Source: Physcocola sp002396385 (GTDB lineage: Bacteria; Bacteroidota; Bacteroidia; Bacteroidales; Paludibacteraceae). From it: a DNA stretch of 64,000 nt. Under the pieces are notes generated by a model, which had not been told where the DNA came from, did no database searches, and was given only the letters and a program-made list of their open reading frames with translations. The stretch lies in NCBI GenBank assembly GCA_946535435.1, contig CAMNDM010000014.1, positions 1 to 64,000 of the forward strand, read 5' to 3'. Positions within the stretch are counted from its first letter, which is position 1, and each line of letters starts with the position of its first letter. This document shows positions 35,351 to 43,745 of the stretch, piece after piece. The translations under genes were made by a program, and so were the position numbers.

Positions 35351-35381
35351 TTGTCTGCTTTGTTCCTTTTGCTTACTTTTG
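35351..35381 (+). promoter_or_regulatory. Promoter of the NUDIX gene
   Basis: TTG (351-353) and TACTTTTG (374-381), 20 bases apart. The start point would fall near 35388, which excludes the upstream start at 35333 and supports ATG 35399. Confidence 0.65.
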
Positions 35382-35398
35382 TGAAATTTTTCGTGCTT

Positions 35399-35899
35399 AT
35401 GAATGATGAACTTTTCCCTTTGATTGATGAAGACGGTAATGTGGTGGGGAAGGCTACCCGCTCTGAGTGTCACAGTGGCTCTATGTTGTTGCATCCCGTC
35501 GTTCATCTGCATATCTTTAACAAGAATGGCGATCTGTTCTTACAAAAACGTTCTATGTCGAAAGATATTCAGCCTGGTAAATGGGATACGGCGGTAGGCG
35601 GACATGTCGATTATGGCGAAGACGTGGAGTCTGCTTTGAGGCGCGAAGTCCGCGAGGAACTGGGGGTGACCGATTTTGTCCCTTCCTTCCTCTTCCGCTA
35701 CATTTTCCAAAACTCGGTGGAACGCGAAATGGTGAATGCTTTCCAAACAGTCTACGAGGGGCCTTTCAATCCCGATCCTGTCGAACTCGACGATGCACGG
35801 TTCTGGCCGGTTGCTGAAATTGAAGCGCATCTGGGACATGGGGTCTTTACTCCGAATTTTGAACAAGAGTTCCAACGGCTGAAGCCTTTTTTCAAATAA
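35399..35899 (+). CDS. NUDIX hydrolase
   Basis: 166 residues. Nudix box GHVDYGEDVESALRREVREELG (GX5EX7REUXEEXG) at about residues 64-86, preceded by LQKRSMSKDIQPGKWDTAVGG, as in the isopentenyl-diphosphate isomerase-like branch of NUDIX proteins. It hydrolyses a nucleoside diphosphate-linked compound; the exact substrate cannot be told. Start chosen from the promoter position and the motif spacing. The FHA gene follows 59 bases later. Confidence 0.9.
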   Translation: MNDELFPLIDEDGNVVGKATRSECHSGSMLLHPVVHLHIFNKNGDLFLQKRSMSKDIQPGKWDTAVGGHVDYGEDVESALRREVREELGVTDFVPSFLFRYIFQNSVEREMVNAFQTVYEGPFNPDPVELDDARFWPVAEIEAHLGHGVFTPNFEQEFQRLKPFFK

Positions 35900-35958
35900 T
35901 TGTTTATGATGTGCGTCGGCCGTTTGTGTGTCGACCTTATTGCTTAAGTTTTTTCTGT

Positions 35959-36459
35959 ATGAAGAAGATTCGTTGTCCGAAATGTGACGAATTCATCGTT
36001 TTCGATGAGAAGAACATCGACATGGAAAATGTTGTGGTGTTCCATTGCCAGCATTGTGGCAAGTCTTTCAAGGTCAAGTTTAAAAAGAAGAATAAGGAAG
36101 ATATGCCCGAGGAACCAGATTTCGGGTCGTTGGTCGTGGTGGAGAATATGTTCGCCGAAAGGCAGGTCTTCAGCCTGCATCTTGGCGATAATGTCGTTGG
36201 CCGCCGTAACCCGGGAAATTCCATTGACTGTCCTATTGTTACTGCCGATCCTTCTATGGACCGCGAACATTGTGTCGTGAATGTGTCGGAGAAGAACGGA
36301 CAATTGGTCTTCCGTATCCGTGATTGTAATTCCAACACGGGCACTTTTGTTATGAACGAGGAGGTTACTAAAAAGGAACAGCGCATCATCCATAATTCCG
36401 AAATTATTTCGTTGGGCGCTACTACGCTGATTCTTAAAACTCCGGGTGCGGATGAGTGA
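35959..36459 (+). CDS. Zinc-ribbon plus FHA domain protein
   Basis: 166 residues from ATG 35959. N-terminal zinc ribbon with CPKC and CQHC (residues 5-8 and about 31-34), then a basic/acidic linker and an FHA domain (about 60-160) with the phosphothreonine-binding residues GRRNP, MDREHC and NSNTGTFV. It would bind a phosphorylated partner protein; no kinase gene is in the window. Overlaps by 4 the reading of the next frame, but the following gene really starts at 36516. Confidence 0.85.
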   Translation: MKKIRCPKCDEFIVFDEKNIDMENVVVFHCQHCGKSFKVKFKKKNKEDMPEEPDFGSLVVVENMFAERQVFSLHLGDNVVGRRNPGNSIDCPIVTADPSMDREHCVVNVSEKNGQLVFRIRDCNSNTGTFVMNEEVTKKEQRIIHNSEIISLGATTLILKTPGADE

Positions 36460-36515
36460 TAGACGGTCCGCCCTTACCCCTGGATAGAGGATATTTTTAC
36501 TTTATACGAGTTTTT

Positions 36516-36854
36516 ATGAGAAATTTATTTTTAATGCTCTGCTTCGGAGCATTGTTTGTGCTGATGGCTTTTTCCGATGTTGCAGATAAGAAAACGCGAC
36601 TGTTTTCTGTCTTAGACACTCAAATTTCGGGGTTCGACAAAGTTCGCTCGTCTTATGCGGCGAGTTATAGTGCTGATGACATGGAGGAATACGACGGCAC
36701 TCTTTCTGAATTGAAGTCTGATAGGAACATGGTTGAAAAAGACCTTGATGAGTGGCTGGACGCCCGTGAGGAAATCGAAAATCCGGCTGCCGATAGCCTT
36801 ACAACTGTTCTGCTCGACCACTTAGTGAAGCTTTGTAAACTTCCTGAATATTAA
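36516..36854 (+). CDS. Small exported or membrane-anchored protein, unknown
   Basis: 112 residues from ATG 36516. Hydrophobic N-terminus (MRNLFLMLCFGALFVLMAF) and an acidic helical rest (DDMEEYDGTL... EKDLDEWLDAREEIE). No family recognised. It follows the FHA gene by 56 bases on the same strand and may belong to that unit. Confidence 0.6.
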   Translation: MRNLFLMLCFGALFVLMAFSDVADKKTRLFSVLDTQISGFDKVRSSYAASYSADDMEEYDGTLSELKSDRNMVEKDLDEWLDAREEIENPAADSLTTVLLDHLVKLCKLPEY

Positions 36855-36880
36855 TAACGCTGTGCGTGTCTGCTCTTACG

Positions 36881-38176
36881 TTATCTGTACGTGATGCTGC
36901 GGACTTGCATCTTGAAACTGTGTTCTTTTTCTCCCTCATTGTTATAGGCGTTTGGATCATCTGGTTTTGACGTTGACTCTACAGACAGCAGGCGCTTGGT
37001 CCAATTGCCCTTTGCGTCTCGCTCTTTAATAACGATGGTGTATTTGTCTTCTGTTTTGTACCCTTCCAGGTGTGTTATTTCTGTTATTCCCACAATTTCT
37101 GCATCCTTGTTGCGGGTATAGGTTGTGCAATCGCCTCCTTCGCGCTTGGTGCGTGTAAGGATTCCCGCCTGGTCATATTCATATCTGGCGAAACATTTAA
37201 CGGTTAAGTCAGGGTCTTCTTCTCTGGGTATTATGCTGTATTCTTCAACAAGTTGACCTCTGTCGTTGCGGCTTTGGTGCTCGTATCTGAATGCTCCGTC
37301 TACGGGCCTTGCCTTTCCTTCTTCGCTAAATTCAATTGTTGTGGCATTCTCGGTTCCTTTAGGCTGCCATTTATTGTCGCAGAGGTAGGTCGTGACGGTC
37401 GCTTTTTTTACGTTGCCCCGCAAATCATAGATTTGTGCGTCGGGCATGGTGAATCCCTTCGCCTGGTGAGGCGTACATTTGCTGTTTTTCTCCAACAGGC
37501 TTTGCACATCGCTCAGCCGGGCCTCCAATAGCCTTTTTTCGCTCGAAAGGCCTGCTATGCCGCCCATCGTACCCTTGAAGTAATTGAGGTGGCTTTGGGC
37601 ATTCATAATGCCGGTCATGTGCTTCTCTACCTTCATCCAGTTCTCTATTTCCATGGCATAGGCCTTGTCTTGTGCAATCAGTTTGGCGTAAGCCGATGCC
37701 AACTGGTATCGGAGGAAGGCCATTTGTGTCGTTTCGTTCATTTCCATACCCAATGTTGTGTAGTCTTCTCCGTCTTGGAATATATTTCCCAGCATTTCTG
37801 CCATAAGGTCTGCCTTTTCGGTGTCTGTATAATCTTTCACATCGCCAAAGGTAGAGTTGAAACCTGCGGTAAGTGTTTTTTGTGTTTCTTTTAGCCATTT
37901 CAAGTCGTAAGCCAGATTGGCTGTCGAATCGCCGTGTTTCAGTATGGCTTTGGCCATGTGTGCGAATTCAGGGTTTTCTTTTACTTTCTTTCTGTCCAGA
38001 GAAAAGTAGTCGTCTCTTTCTGTGCCGTCGGTTGCCTCTCCGGTTGTGTAATCGGTGTTTGCCGGCGGAAGTGATGTGTTAGTGTCGGTAGGTGTAGGTC
38101 CGGTTGTGGATGCAGACTGCTGTTGGCAGGCCTGGCACATGAAGAGTAGTCCGATAAGGGGGTAAAGTTTTTTCAT
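36881..38176 (-). CDS. Uncharacterised lipoprotein
   Basis: 431 residues. Lipobox CQAC (Cys17), Thr/Ser/Pro-rich spacer, then a helical middle (about 70-230) and a C-terminal half (250-431) of beta-strand repeats of the type Y-x-Y-D-x-x-G-x-L-x-x, such as YEYDQAGILTRTKREGG, like YD/RHS-type strands. No function assigned. The gene 38200-38547 lies 23 bases upstream on the same strand. Confidence 0.75.
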   Translation of the reverse strand: MKKLYPLIGLLFMCQACQQQSASTTGPTPTDTNTSLPPANTDYTTGEATDGTERDDYFSLDRKKVKENPEFAHMAKAILKHGDSTANLAYDLKWLKETQKTLTAGFNSTFGDVKDYTDTEKADLMAEMLGNIFQDGEDYTTLGMEMNETTQMAFLRYQLASAYAKLIAQDKAYAMEIENWMKVEKHMTGIMNAQSHLNYFKGTMGGIAGLSSEKRLLEARLSDVQSLLEKNSKCTPHQAKGFTMPDAQIYDLRGNVKKATVTTYLCDNKWQPKGTENATTIEFSEEGKARPVDGAFRYEHQSRNDRGQLVEEYSIIPREEDPDLTVKCFARYEYDQAGILTRTKREGGDCTTYTRNKDAEIVGITEITHLEGYKTEDKYTIVIKERDAKGNWTKRLLSVESTSKPDDPNAYNNEGEKEHSFKMQVRSITYR

Positions 38177-38199
38177 TAATGTCTGGTGTTAGGTGTGTG

Positions 38200-38547
38200 T
38201 TATTTTCTTTTCTCTTTGAAAAAGTAATAGAGGTATACCACGGCTGTGCCTAAGGTTATTCCTATTGTAATTCCTAGGAATGTGGCAATGGCGGCATACA
38301 TGTCGCTGCTTTGGAAAATAAAGTATGGCGAAATGCTAAATACTGCGGCAAATGGTGCTATGCGGACCAGTGCTGCAGACTTGCTTTTCAACCACGATGT
38401 AAGGGTGGTGAACATAACGTATGTTAAACCTATGGTGACACACAATTCCAAAATTGCCCCTATAAGGCCTAAGGCGACGAATATGGGCATAAATCCCTCT
38501 GATCTTGCAATATATCTAATATCATAATAAAAGTCTGATTGATACAC
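38200..38547 (-). CDS. Small membrane protein, unknown
   Basis: 115 residues if the GTG at 38547 is the start; an internal ATG (MPIFVALG, 38490) would give 96. Three membrane segments (about 18-42, 60-76, 82-108) and a basic end (FFKEKRK). No family recognised. Probably co-transcribed with the lipoprotein gene that follows. Confidence 0.6.
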   Translation of the reverse strand: MYQSDFYYDIRYIARSEGFMPIFVALGLIGAILELCVTIGLTYVMFTTLTSWLKSKSAALVRIAPFAAVFSISPYFIFQSSDMYAAIATFLGITIGITLGTAVVYLYYFFKEKRK

Positions 38548-38674
38548 AAGATACGGAAAATTGTGGGCTCTTCCAAATACCTGCTCTGCTTTCGTCCCTT
38601 GTCCGTTTTATTTCATGTGCTCTCTTTATGGAAGAAAATATATGTGCTGTGCATATCGGGAAAAAACTTGCCGT

Positions 38675-40021
38675 TTATGGAATTTGTTCCTCCATGTCGT
38701 TCTGTCCGACAAACATGACGTAATAGATGGGCATATAGGTGACTTCTCCTTTCTTTTTTACCTGCTGGTTGTTTGAGAAGACTATTCCTCTCTTGACGGA
38801 ATAGTCTGGGTTCTGTAAGAGGCGGGAAAGGGCGGAGTGCTTGGTGTAGTCTTTCCCCGACTTCACTTCTATTGGTAGTACCGACAACGACTCGAAATCG
38901 TCTATCAGAAAGTCGACCTCGCCGTTCTGCTTGTTGTCGTAATAGTTGAGCGAATGCCCGTGTGCTTTCAACTCTTGGGCGACAACCGACTCGTATACGG
39001 TTCCGAGGTTGATGCTTTCTTCGTCGTTGAATATTGCGTTGAAATTCTTCCTATACAGCAGGCAGGTGAGAATGCCGACGTCGTTCAGGTATAGCTTGAG
39101 CAGATTCTTTCGGGCTGATTCTAACAATGGAAATCTAGGGTTGGATACGGATTTCACCTCTAAGGCGATTCCGGCGTTTATCAGGTAGTCGAATTCGTCC
39201 TGGTAGTCTGTGAATGTCTTCTTCCCACCTTCTTCTATGTCCTTGAACACGATCCTCTTTTTCTTGTTCTCTAATGCCGATGGAATGTAATCGTATACTC
39301 TGCGTATCTTCAGTTTGTGCTCGGTGTCGTATTGCGAGGCGTCCATACCGTAGTATCGGTGTATCTCGCTCTGCTGGCTCCTCAATTTGGCAATGTTGTT
39401 CGTCCTTAAATAGATGTTTACGATGTCGGGTAGCCCGCCACAAATCAGGTATCGTTTGAACATCTTCATGATGAGGTTGTGGTTCTCTGTGCTTAACCCT
39501 TCGTCCGATTGGTAGTGCTTGCGCATGTCGTCTATCATCTCTCGGCCTATGTTGTTGGCTATGAGGAATTCTTCGAAGTCTAACGGATACATCTGCATGA
39601 CGTGGATGCTGCCTATGGGTATTGACGTGGTCTGAGCCAATGTGACGCCAAGCAGTGAACCGCTGGCTACAAATGTGTATCTGTTGTCTTGCCTTAGGAA
39701 TTTCAACATGGTCAGCAGATGCGGGTAGACCTGTATCTCGTCGAGGAACACTAGCGTGTCTTCTGCGTTGTTCATGCGGACTCCTCCGTATGAACTGAGC
39801 TGTATGTAGAAATCGGTCGTGTTCTGTATGTTCTTGAATACTTGGTTTTCTTTTGAATCTTGGAGCATGTTGATTTCTACAAAGTTCTTGAATAACTTTT
39901 TCCCAATGCGCCTTATGATGTAGGTTTTGCCTACCTGTCTTGCTCCGTCTATTAGCAATATCTTGTTTGGCTTTGATTGAAAGAAGGTGGTTATTTCTTG
40001 CTCTATTTTTCTGTATAACAT
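38675..40021 (-). CDS. AAA+ ATPase with DUF4143 domain
   Basis: 448 residues. Walker A GARQVGKT (about 28-35), Walker B LVFLDEIQ, sensor-like FVASGSLLG, then a DUF4143 C-terminal part with a nuclease-like end (NGEVDFLIDD ... LPIEVKSGKDYTKHSAL, the D-ExK pattern of PD-(D/E)XK folds). A common Bacteroidales family of stand-alone ATPases, sometimes linked to mobile or defence loci; the role is unproven. Own promoter; located next to the repeat locus at 40.1-40.4 kb. Confidence 0.88.
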   Translation of the reverse strand: MLYRKIEQEITTFFQSKPNKILLIDGARQVGKTYIIRRIGKKLFKNFVEINMLQDSKENQVFKNIQNTTDFYIQLSSYGGVRMNNAEDTLVFLDEIQVYPHLLTMLKFLRQDNRYTFVASGSLLGVTLAQTTSIPIGSIHVMQMYPLDFEEFLIANNIGREMIDDMRKHYQSDEGLSTENHNLIMKMFKRYLICGGLPDIVNIYLRTNNIAKLRSQQSEIHRYYGMDASQYDTEHKLKIRRVYDYIPSALENKKKRIVFKDIEEGGKKTFTDYQDEFDYLINAGIALEVKSVSNPRFPLLESARKNLLKLYLNDVGILTCLLYRKNFNAIFNDEESINLGTVYESVVAQELKAHGHSLNYYDNKQNGEVDFLIDDFESLSVLPIEVKSGKDYTKHSALSRLLQNPDYSVKRGIVFSNNQQVKKKGEVTYMPIYYVMFVGQNDMEEQIP

Positions 40022-40041
40022 TTTCCTTTCCTATTTTTCTG

Positions 40042-40049
40042 CAAATGTA
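40042..40049 (-). promoter_or_regulatory. Putative -7 promoter element of the DUF4143 ATPase gene
   Basis: TACATTTG on the minus strand, 21 bases before the ATG at 40021. Confidence 0.55.
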
Positions 40050-40055
40050 ACATTT

Positions 40056-40304
40056 TTAATTCGATAGTAAAATTTTTTCTGACTTTTCCACATCTTTTTT
40101 TGCATTATTTCCAGACTTTTCCATATAAAATGAATGCTGTTTCACAGACTTTTCTATATAATTTTCACTTTGTTTTTTCGACTTTTCCACATCTTTTTTT
40201 GTATTATTTACAGACTTTTCTATATAAAATTGATGCTGTTTCACCGACTTTTCTATATAATTTTTACTTTGTTTTCCCGACTTTTCCACATCTTTTTTTT
40301 GCAT
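40056..40304 (-). CDS. Possible hendecad-repeat protein (frame broken upstream by an 8-A tract)
   Basis: 82 codons from ATG 40304 made of 11-residue units that begin EKS (EKSGKQSKNYI, EKSVKQHQFYI, EKSVNNTKKDV and so on), like a right-handed coiled coil. The same units continue upstream to about 40421 but in another frame, because one unit has eight A instead of seven. No ribosome site or promoter was found. The opposite strand is open as well, so coding is uncertain. Confidence 0.3.
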   Translation of the reverse strand: MQKKDVEKSGKQSKNYIEKSVKQHQFYIEKSVNNTKKDVEKSKKQSENYIEKSVKQHSFYMEKSGNNAKKDVEKSEKILLSN

Positions 40305-40440
40305 TATTTCCAGACTTTTCCATATAAAATGAATGCTGTTTCACCGACTTTTCTATATAATTTTCACTTTGTTTTCCTGACTTTTCTATATATTTTTCAG
40401 TGCTATTTACCGACTTTTCCATATAAAATTGAGTGCTGTG
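40079..40440. repeat. Tandem 33-base repeat array with three-unit higher-order period
   Basis: About 11 units of 32-35 bases, each with GACTTTTC followed by CACATC or TATATA. Three unit types (A: CACATCTTTTTTTG..., B: ATATAAAATGAATGCTG, C: ATATAATTTTCACTTTG) recur in order, giving a period near 100 bases. On the minus strand each unit codes 11 residues. The array ends at an inverted repeat CAGCGCTA/TAGCGCTG (about 40445-40482). Confidence 0.85.
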
Positions 40441-40524
40441 CTCGCAGCGCTATGGCTGCTAACCATTTCCCGCTAGCGCTGTTTGTCTCAATCTAAACTG
40501 CATGAAAATAGAGCGCTTGTGTTC

Positions 40525-40555
40525 TTTGCAGGTTTGTCGTTTTTCCCTATTTTTG
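40525..40555 (+). promoter_or_regulatory. Promoter of the peptidyl-tRNA hydrolase gene
   Basis: TTTG (525-528) and TATTTTTG (548-555), 19 bases apart. Leader about 48 bases to ATG 40610. Confidence 0.6.
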
Positions 40556-40609
40556 TTTGGAAAATAGACGGCTTTATAGTCATTCTCCTATTTTTCAATT
40601 CTGTAAAAA

Positions 40610-41026
40610 ATGATGGAACGTTCTGTTAAACAGGTTGTCGTAATGAGGCGCGACCTCAATATGCGCAAAGGAAAAATGGTGGCGCAGGGGGCTCATGCTT
40701 CGCTGGGTGCTTTCCTGAAGTTGTTCAAAAAGATGGAGGCGGGCGACGGAACTGTCAATCTGTCGCTTGATTATGCGCCCGATTCGTTCCTGGCCCAGTG
40801 GCTCGATGGCTCTTTTGCCAAAATCTGTCTGTATGTCGACTCGAAGGAAGATTTGGTGAACCTGTACCGGCGTGTGCGGGAAAAGGCCCCACAGATTCCT
40901 GTCGATTTGGTGCAGGATGCCGGACTTACTGAGTTCCATGGCGTGCCTACGCTCACTTGCCTGGCTATTGGACCCTATTGGGCCGATGAGATTAATGCCT
41001 TTACTGGTGACTTGAAATTATATTAG
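40610..41026 (+). CDS. PTH2-family peptidyl-tRNA hydrolase
   Basis: 138 residues. Typical Pth2 motifs: MRRDLNMRKGKMVAQGAHAS (usually QCAHA, here QGAHA), KICLYVDSKEDL, DAGLTEFHGVPTLTCLAIGP. Pth2 frees tRNA from stalled peptidyl-tRNA and is better known from archaea and eukaryotes, with a minority of bacteria. It overlaps nothing and is followed after 5 bases by a J-domain protein, possibly on one transcript. Start at 40610 or at the second ATG, 40613. Confidence 0.88.
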   Translation: MMERSVKQVVVMRRDLNMRKGKMVAQGAHASLGAFLKLFKKMEAGDGTVNLSLDYAPDSFLAQWLDGSFAKICLYVDSKEDLVNLYRRVREKAPQIPVDLVQDAGLTEFHGVPTLTCLAIGPYWADEINAFTGDLKLY

Positions 41027-41031
41027 TTTTT

Positions 41032-41988
41032 ATGCGTCCTGATAAATCGTTCCCTGTATCGGTTAAGCGTTGGTTGAAATCGATGTCTGTAACCTGTTCG
41101 TTACTGTTCCTTAACTTCACAAATTGGTTGATTCTTTTTTGCTTCAAAGCGTTAAAATATGAGGTGGCGGTTTTCGCACCCTTTTTTTTGATATTAAGGG
41201 TTTTGAAATATGATTCTTTTGCCGATATAGTTTCTGCTCCGTCTGCCCGCCTTAGTATCCAGAGTGTTTTTATCGGCCTTCTCGTTGGCTGTTTTATTAA
41301 ACAATTACTCACTGATTGTTCAAAGAAACCTTTCCTTCCCAAACTCATTCATAGGTTAAAGGTCCAACACAGAAAAATGGCCCATACCCATAAAGCCCTC
41401 AAATTTGATTTATATATTTTATTCGCGAAAATGTGCAGCTTTAACCCGTCGGCTGCGCAGAGCCAAAAAAATGTGTTGGGGGAATTTTACACCGAAGAGT
41501 CCTTTCTTTGGAACGAGGGGGGGTATGAGTATTCCGCATCTGAAGAAGCAATGGCTATTGCCTATTTAAAGAAGGAGAATGTAAAATTAAAATTGAATAT
41601 CGTTAAGGTTTTGCTAAATCTTGCGATTATTGACGACGGTATTAAGAACGACGAATGGAATTTCTTAATCGATTTATTGCACCGTCTGGGGTTCCGCCGC
41701 TATGTCGATGAGTTCAAGGAACGTAATGAGGGACTCCGCTCTGAGTCCGATTACAATTACCATGAGGCTTCCTCTTCATCGTCTTCTTCTTTGTCAGTGG
41801 AACAACTGTCCGTCTACTTTGCCGATTTGGGTCTCCCCGTTACCGCCTCGAAAGTGCAGGTGCGTGAGGCTTACCACCAGTTGGCAATGCAGCACCATCC
41901 CGACTTGCCGAAAAACAGTCTACGGCAGGAAGAATGTGAGGCAATTATGGAGAAGATAAACGAGGCGTACAGTAGAATAAAAGGATGA
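41032..41988 (+). CDS. Membrane-anchored TerB-like/J-domain protein (copy 1)
   Basis: 318 residues. Two hydrophobic segments in the N-terminal 100 residues, a basic helix, a helical TerB-like middle (about 130-240; LLNLAIIDDGIKNDEWNFL), a Ser run (about 247-255) and a C-terminal J domain (255-318) with HHPDLPK, the HPD that stimulates DnaK. The layout is that of DjlA: membrane, TerB, J. Co-chaperone at the inner membrane is the likely role. Its last ~65 codons are nearly identical to the next gene. Confidence 0.82.
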   Translation: MRPDKSFPVSVKRWLKSMSVTCSLLFLNFTNWLILFCFKALKYEVAVFAPFFLILRVLKYDSFADIVSAPSARLSIQSVFIGLLVGCFIKQLLTDCSKKPFLPKLIHRLKVQHRKMAHTHKALKFDLYILFAKMCSFNPSAAQSQKNVLGEFYTEESFLWNEGGYEYSASEEAMAIAYLKKENVKLKLNIVKVLLNLAIIDDGIKNDEWNFLIDLLHRLGFRRYVDEFKERNEGLRSESDYNYHEASSSSSSSLSVEQLSVYFADLGLPVTASKVQVREAYHQLAMQHHPDLPKNSLRQEECEAIMEKINEAYSRIKG

Positions 41989-42031
41989 GTTGCTTGTTTT
42001 TTCCAGTCTCTGTTCTTCTAATTATTTTGTC

Positions 42032-42913
42032 ATGTCGAAAATCGTCTCGAATATGGTAAAGAACTTTAGCTGGTGGCTGTGCCGGGTTAGTGTGTCTTTT
42101 CGGTTGCGTTTACTTAACAGCCTGTGCGCCTTTGTTTCGCCCCTAATCTTTATCCTTATTTTGGGCCCTCTTTTCATCGATCCGAATACCTCGGTTTTTC
42201 TTTTCTTTTTCGTGGCTTTTATTGTGGCTTATATTTTACTGTTCGAAAAAATAGAAAAGAAAGAGCGCGAGGTTGGACTACGCATCGATAGTTTAATGGC
42301 TCTGAAGGAAAAACAGACTCGCTTGCAAAAAGTGCGTAAATTGAAACTGTACGTCTTGATTGAAAAGGTGCGCAACTTTAATCCGTCGGCTGAGGCGGAC
42401 CAAAAAAGGGTGTTGGAAGAGTTCTACACGGATAGTTATTTCGCTTATGTCGATTTTGATACGACTGTCGAGGAAAAAGAGGTGATCGAGAAGCTGAAAA
42501 ATGAATTAGAGGACGTTAAGCGCGATTTTCTTCAAATTCTGGTGAAACTTGCGGTTACTGACGATGGTATTAAGAACAATGAATGGTTCTTCTTGCTCCG
42601 ACTTTTGTCTCAGTTGGGCTATAGAACCCGCTATGTGGATATGTTCAAAAAACGTTACGAGGGACTCCGCACGGAGTCTGACTATAAATACCGGTATACG
42701 TCTTCTTCTTCTGTTTCTTCTGTGGAACAACTGTCCGCCTATTTTGCCGAATTGGGTCTCCCCGTCACCGCATCGAAAGTGCAGGTGCGTGAGGCTTACC
42801 ACCAGTTGGCAATGCTGCACCATCCCGACTTGCCGAAAAACAGACTCCGGAAGGAAGAATGTGAGGAGATGATGAAAAAAATTAACAGGGCTTACAATAC
42901 GCTGATAGCATAG
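42032..42913 (+). CDS. Membrane-anchored TerB-like/J-domain protein (copy 2)
   Basis: 293 residues from ATG 42032 (a TTG reading from 41990 is unsupported). Membrane segments about 28-75, charged helix, TerB-like region (IEKVRNFNPSAEADQK..., LAVTDDGIKNNEWFFL), Ser-rich hinge and J domain with HHPDLPK. Tandem paralogue of the preceding gene: N-terminal halves differ, the J domains almost do not, at DNA level too, which points to gene conversion or a recent domain copy. Confidence 0.82.
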   Translation: MSKIVSNMVKNFSWWLCRVSVSFRLRLLNSLCAFVSPLIFILILGPLFIDPNTSVFLFFFVAFIVAYILLFEKIEKKEREVGLRIDSLMALKEKQTRLQKVRKLKLYVLIEKVRNFNPSAEADQKRVLEEFYTDSYFAYVDFDTTVEEKEVIEKLKNELEDVKRDFLQILVKLAVTDDGIKNNEWFFLLRLLSQLGYRTRYVDMFKKRYEGLRTESDYKYRYTSSSSVSSVEQLSAYFAELGLPVTASKVQVREAYHQLAMLHHPDLPKNRLRKEECEEMMKKINRAYNTLIA

Positions 42914-42955
42914 GCGGTTTGGTATATCGACACATATACTCAGAACAGCCTAGTA

Positions 42956-43729
42956 TCATCTTGTGGAGTCTTTTCTAATTAGGGTTGCAATCTCATATCT
43001 CTGTTTTTTGTCATCTTCGAAAACAATCTGAAGGCCCAATAAAGTGCTACTATTAAACTTATACAACTCTGTTGGTGTCAATTGTGATCCTGGCTCCATC
43101 TGAGCATTGCAATCCATGTAAGTAAGGCTACTCAATCTGTGTCTTATTATTTTCAACCTTTTATTCTTGCGGTCCGCTACCTGCAGGTCCACCGCTGCAA
43201 TTGTGTCGGGCAGGCTTAGTATCTTACTTGAGTCTATCTCTGTCTCCACTCCTTGTATGATCATGACGATACGTACATATGGCCTAATGTGTACGTTTAC
43301 GGTGGTTTGTAACGTGTCAGCTTCCTTTACTGTTAAAAACAAATCTTCTGTTTCTGGCTTTGCTTGAATGTACAGCCGTTGTAAATTTTTCATGTTGACT
43401 CCCCAAGTCTTATTGTATTCGTATTTTACAATTTTGCAGTTGTTGCCAATCACCTGGCGGTTTTTGTAGTTTGAACCCCACATGTTGAGTTCTCCGTTTG
43501 TTAATTTACTCTTATGTATATTTTGAAAGGCAGGCGGAAGGCCATACTTGAAATCTACGGTAATGGTGTCGCCCTTGTACCAGATCCCTGTCATGTCAAT
43601 TTGTTTGGGATAGTATTGCCGCTCTTTTTGGGTTGTCGTGCTCTGTGTGGTGTTAAAAACTTGCGCGTTAGCTGTTGTGCTGACTAAGAATGTCAGGACG
43701 GCCCCTATAAATACGTATGTGTGTCTCAT
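42956..43729 (-). CDS. Exported protein of unknown function
   Basis: 257 residues. Signal peptide (1-22, ending ANA), a Thr/Gln-rich start of the mature part, then mixed strands (DTITVDFKYGLPPAF, VNVHIRPYVRIVMIIQG). No family recognised. It lies 16 bases after thiD on the same strand and may be read through from it. Confidence 0.65.
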   Translation of the reverse strand: MRHTYVFIGAVLTFLVSTTANAQVFNTTQSTTTQKERQYYPKQIDMTGIWYKGDTITVDFKYGLPPAFQNIHKSKLTNGELNMWGSNYKNRQVIGNNCKIVKYEYNKTWGVNMKNLQRLYIQAKPETEDLFLTVKEADTLQTTVNVHIRPYVRIVMIIQGVETEIDSSKILSLPDTIAAVDLQVADRKNKRLKIIRHRLSSLTYMDCNAQMEPGSQLTPTELYKFNSSTLLGLQIVFEDDKKQRYEIATLIRKDSTR

Positions 43730-43745
43730 CGTTGTTGTTCTTTAG

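Noticed and set aside
38675..40021. Defence island around the DUF4143 ATPase
   Set aside because: No restriction, toxin or other defence gene adjoins it; the neighbours are lipoproteins, PTH2 and J-domain proteins.
40079..40440. CRISPR array
   Set aside because: Units of about 33 bases look CRISPR-like, but there are no unique spacers: the whole unit repeats with three variants, and no cas gene is near.
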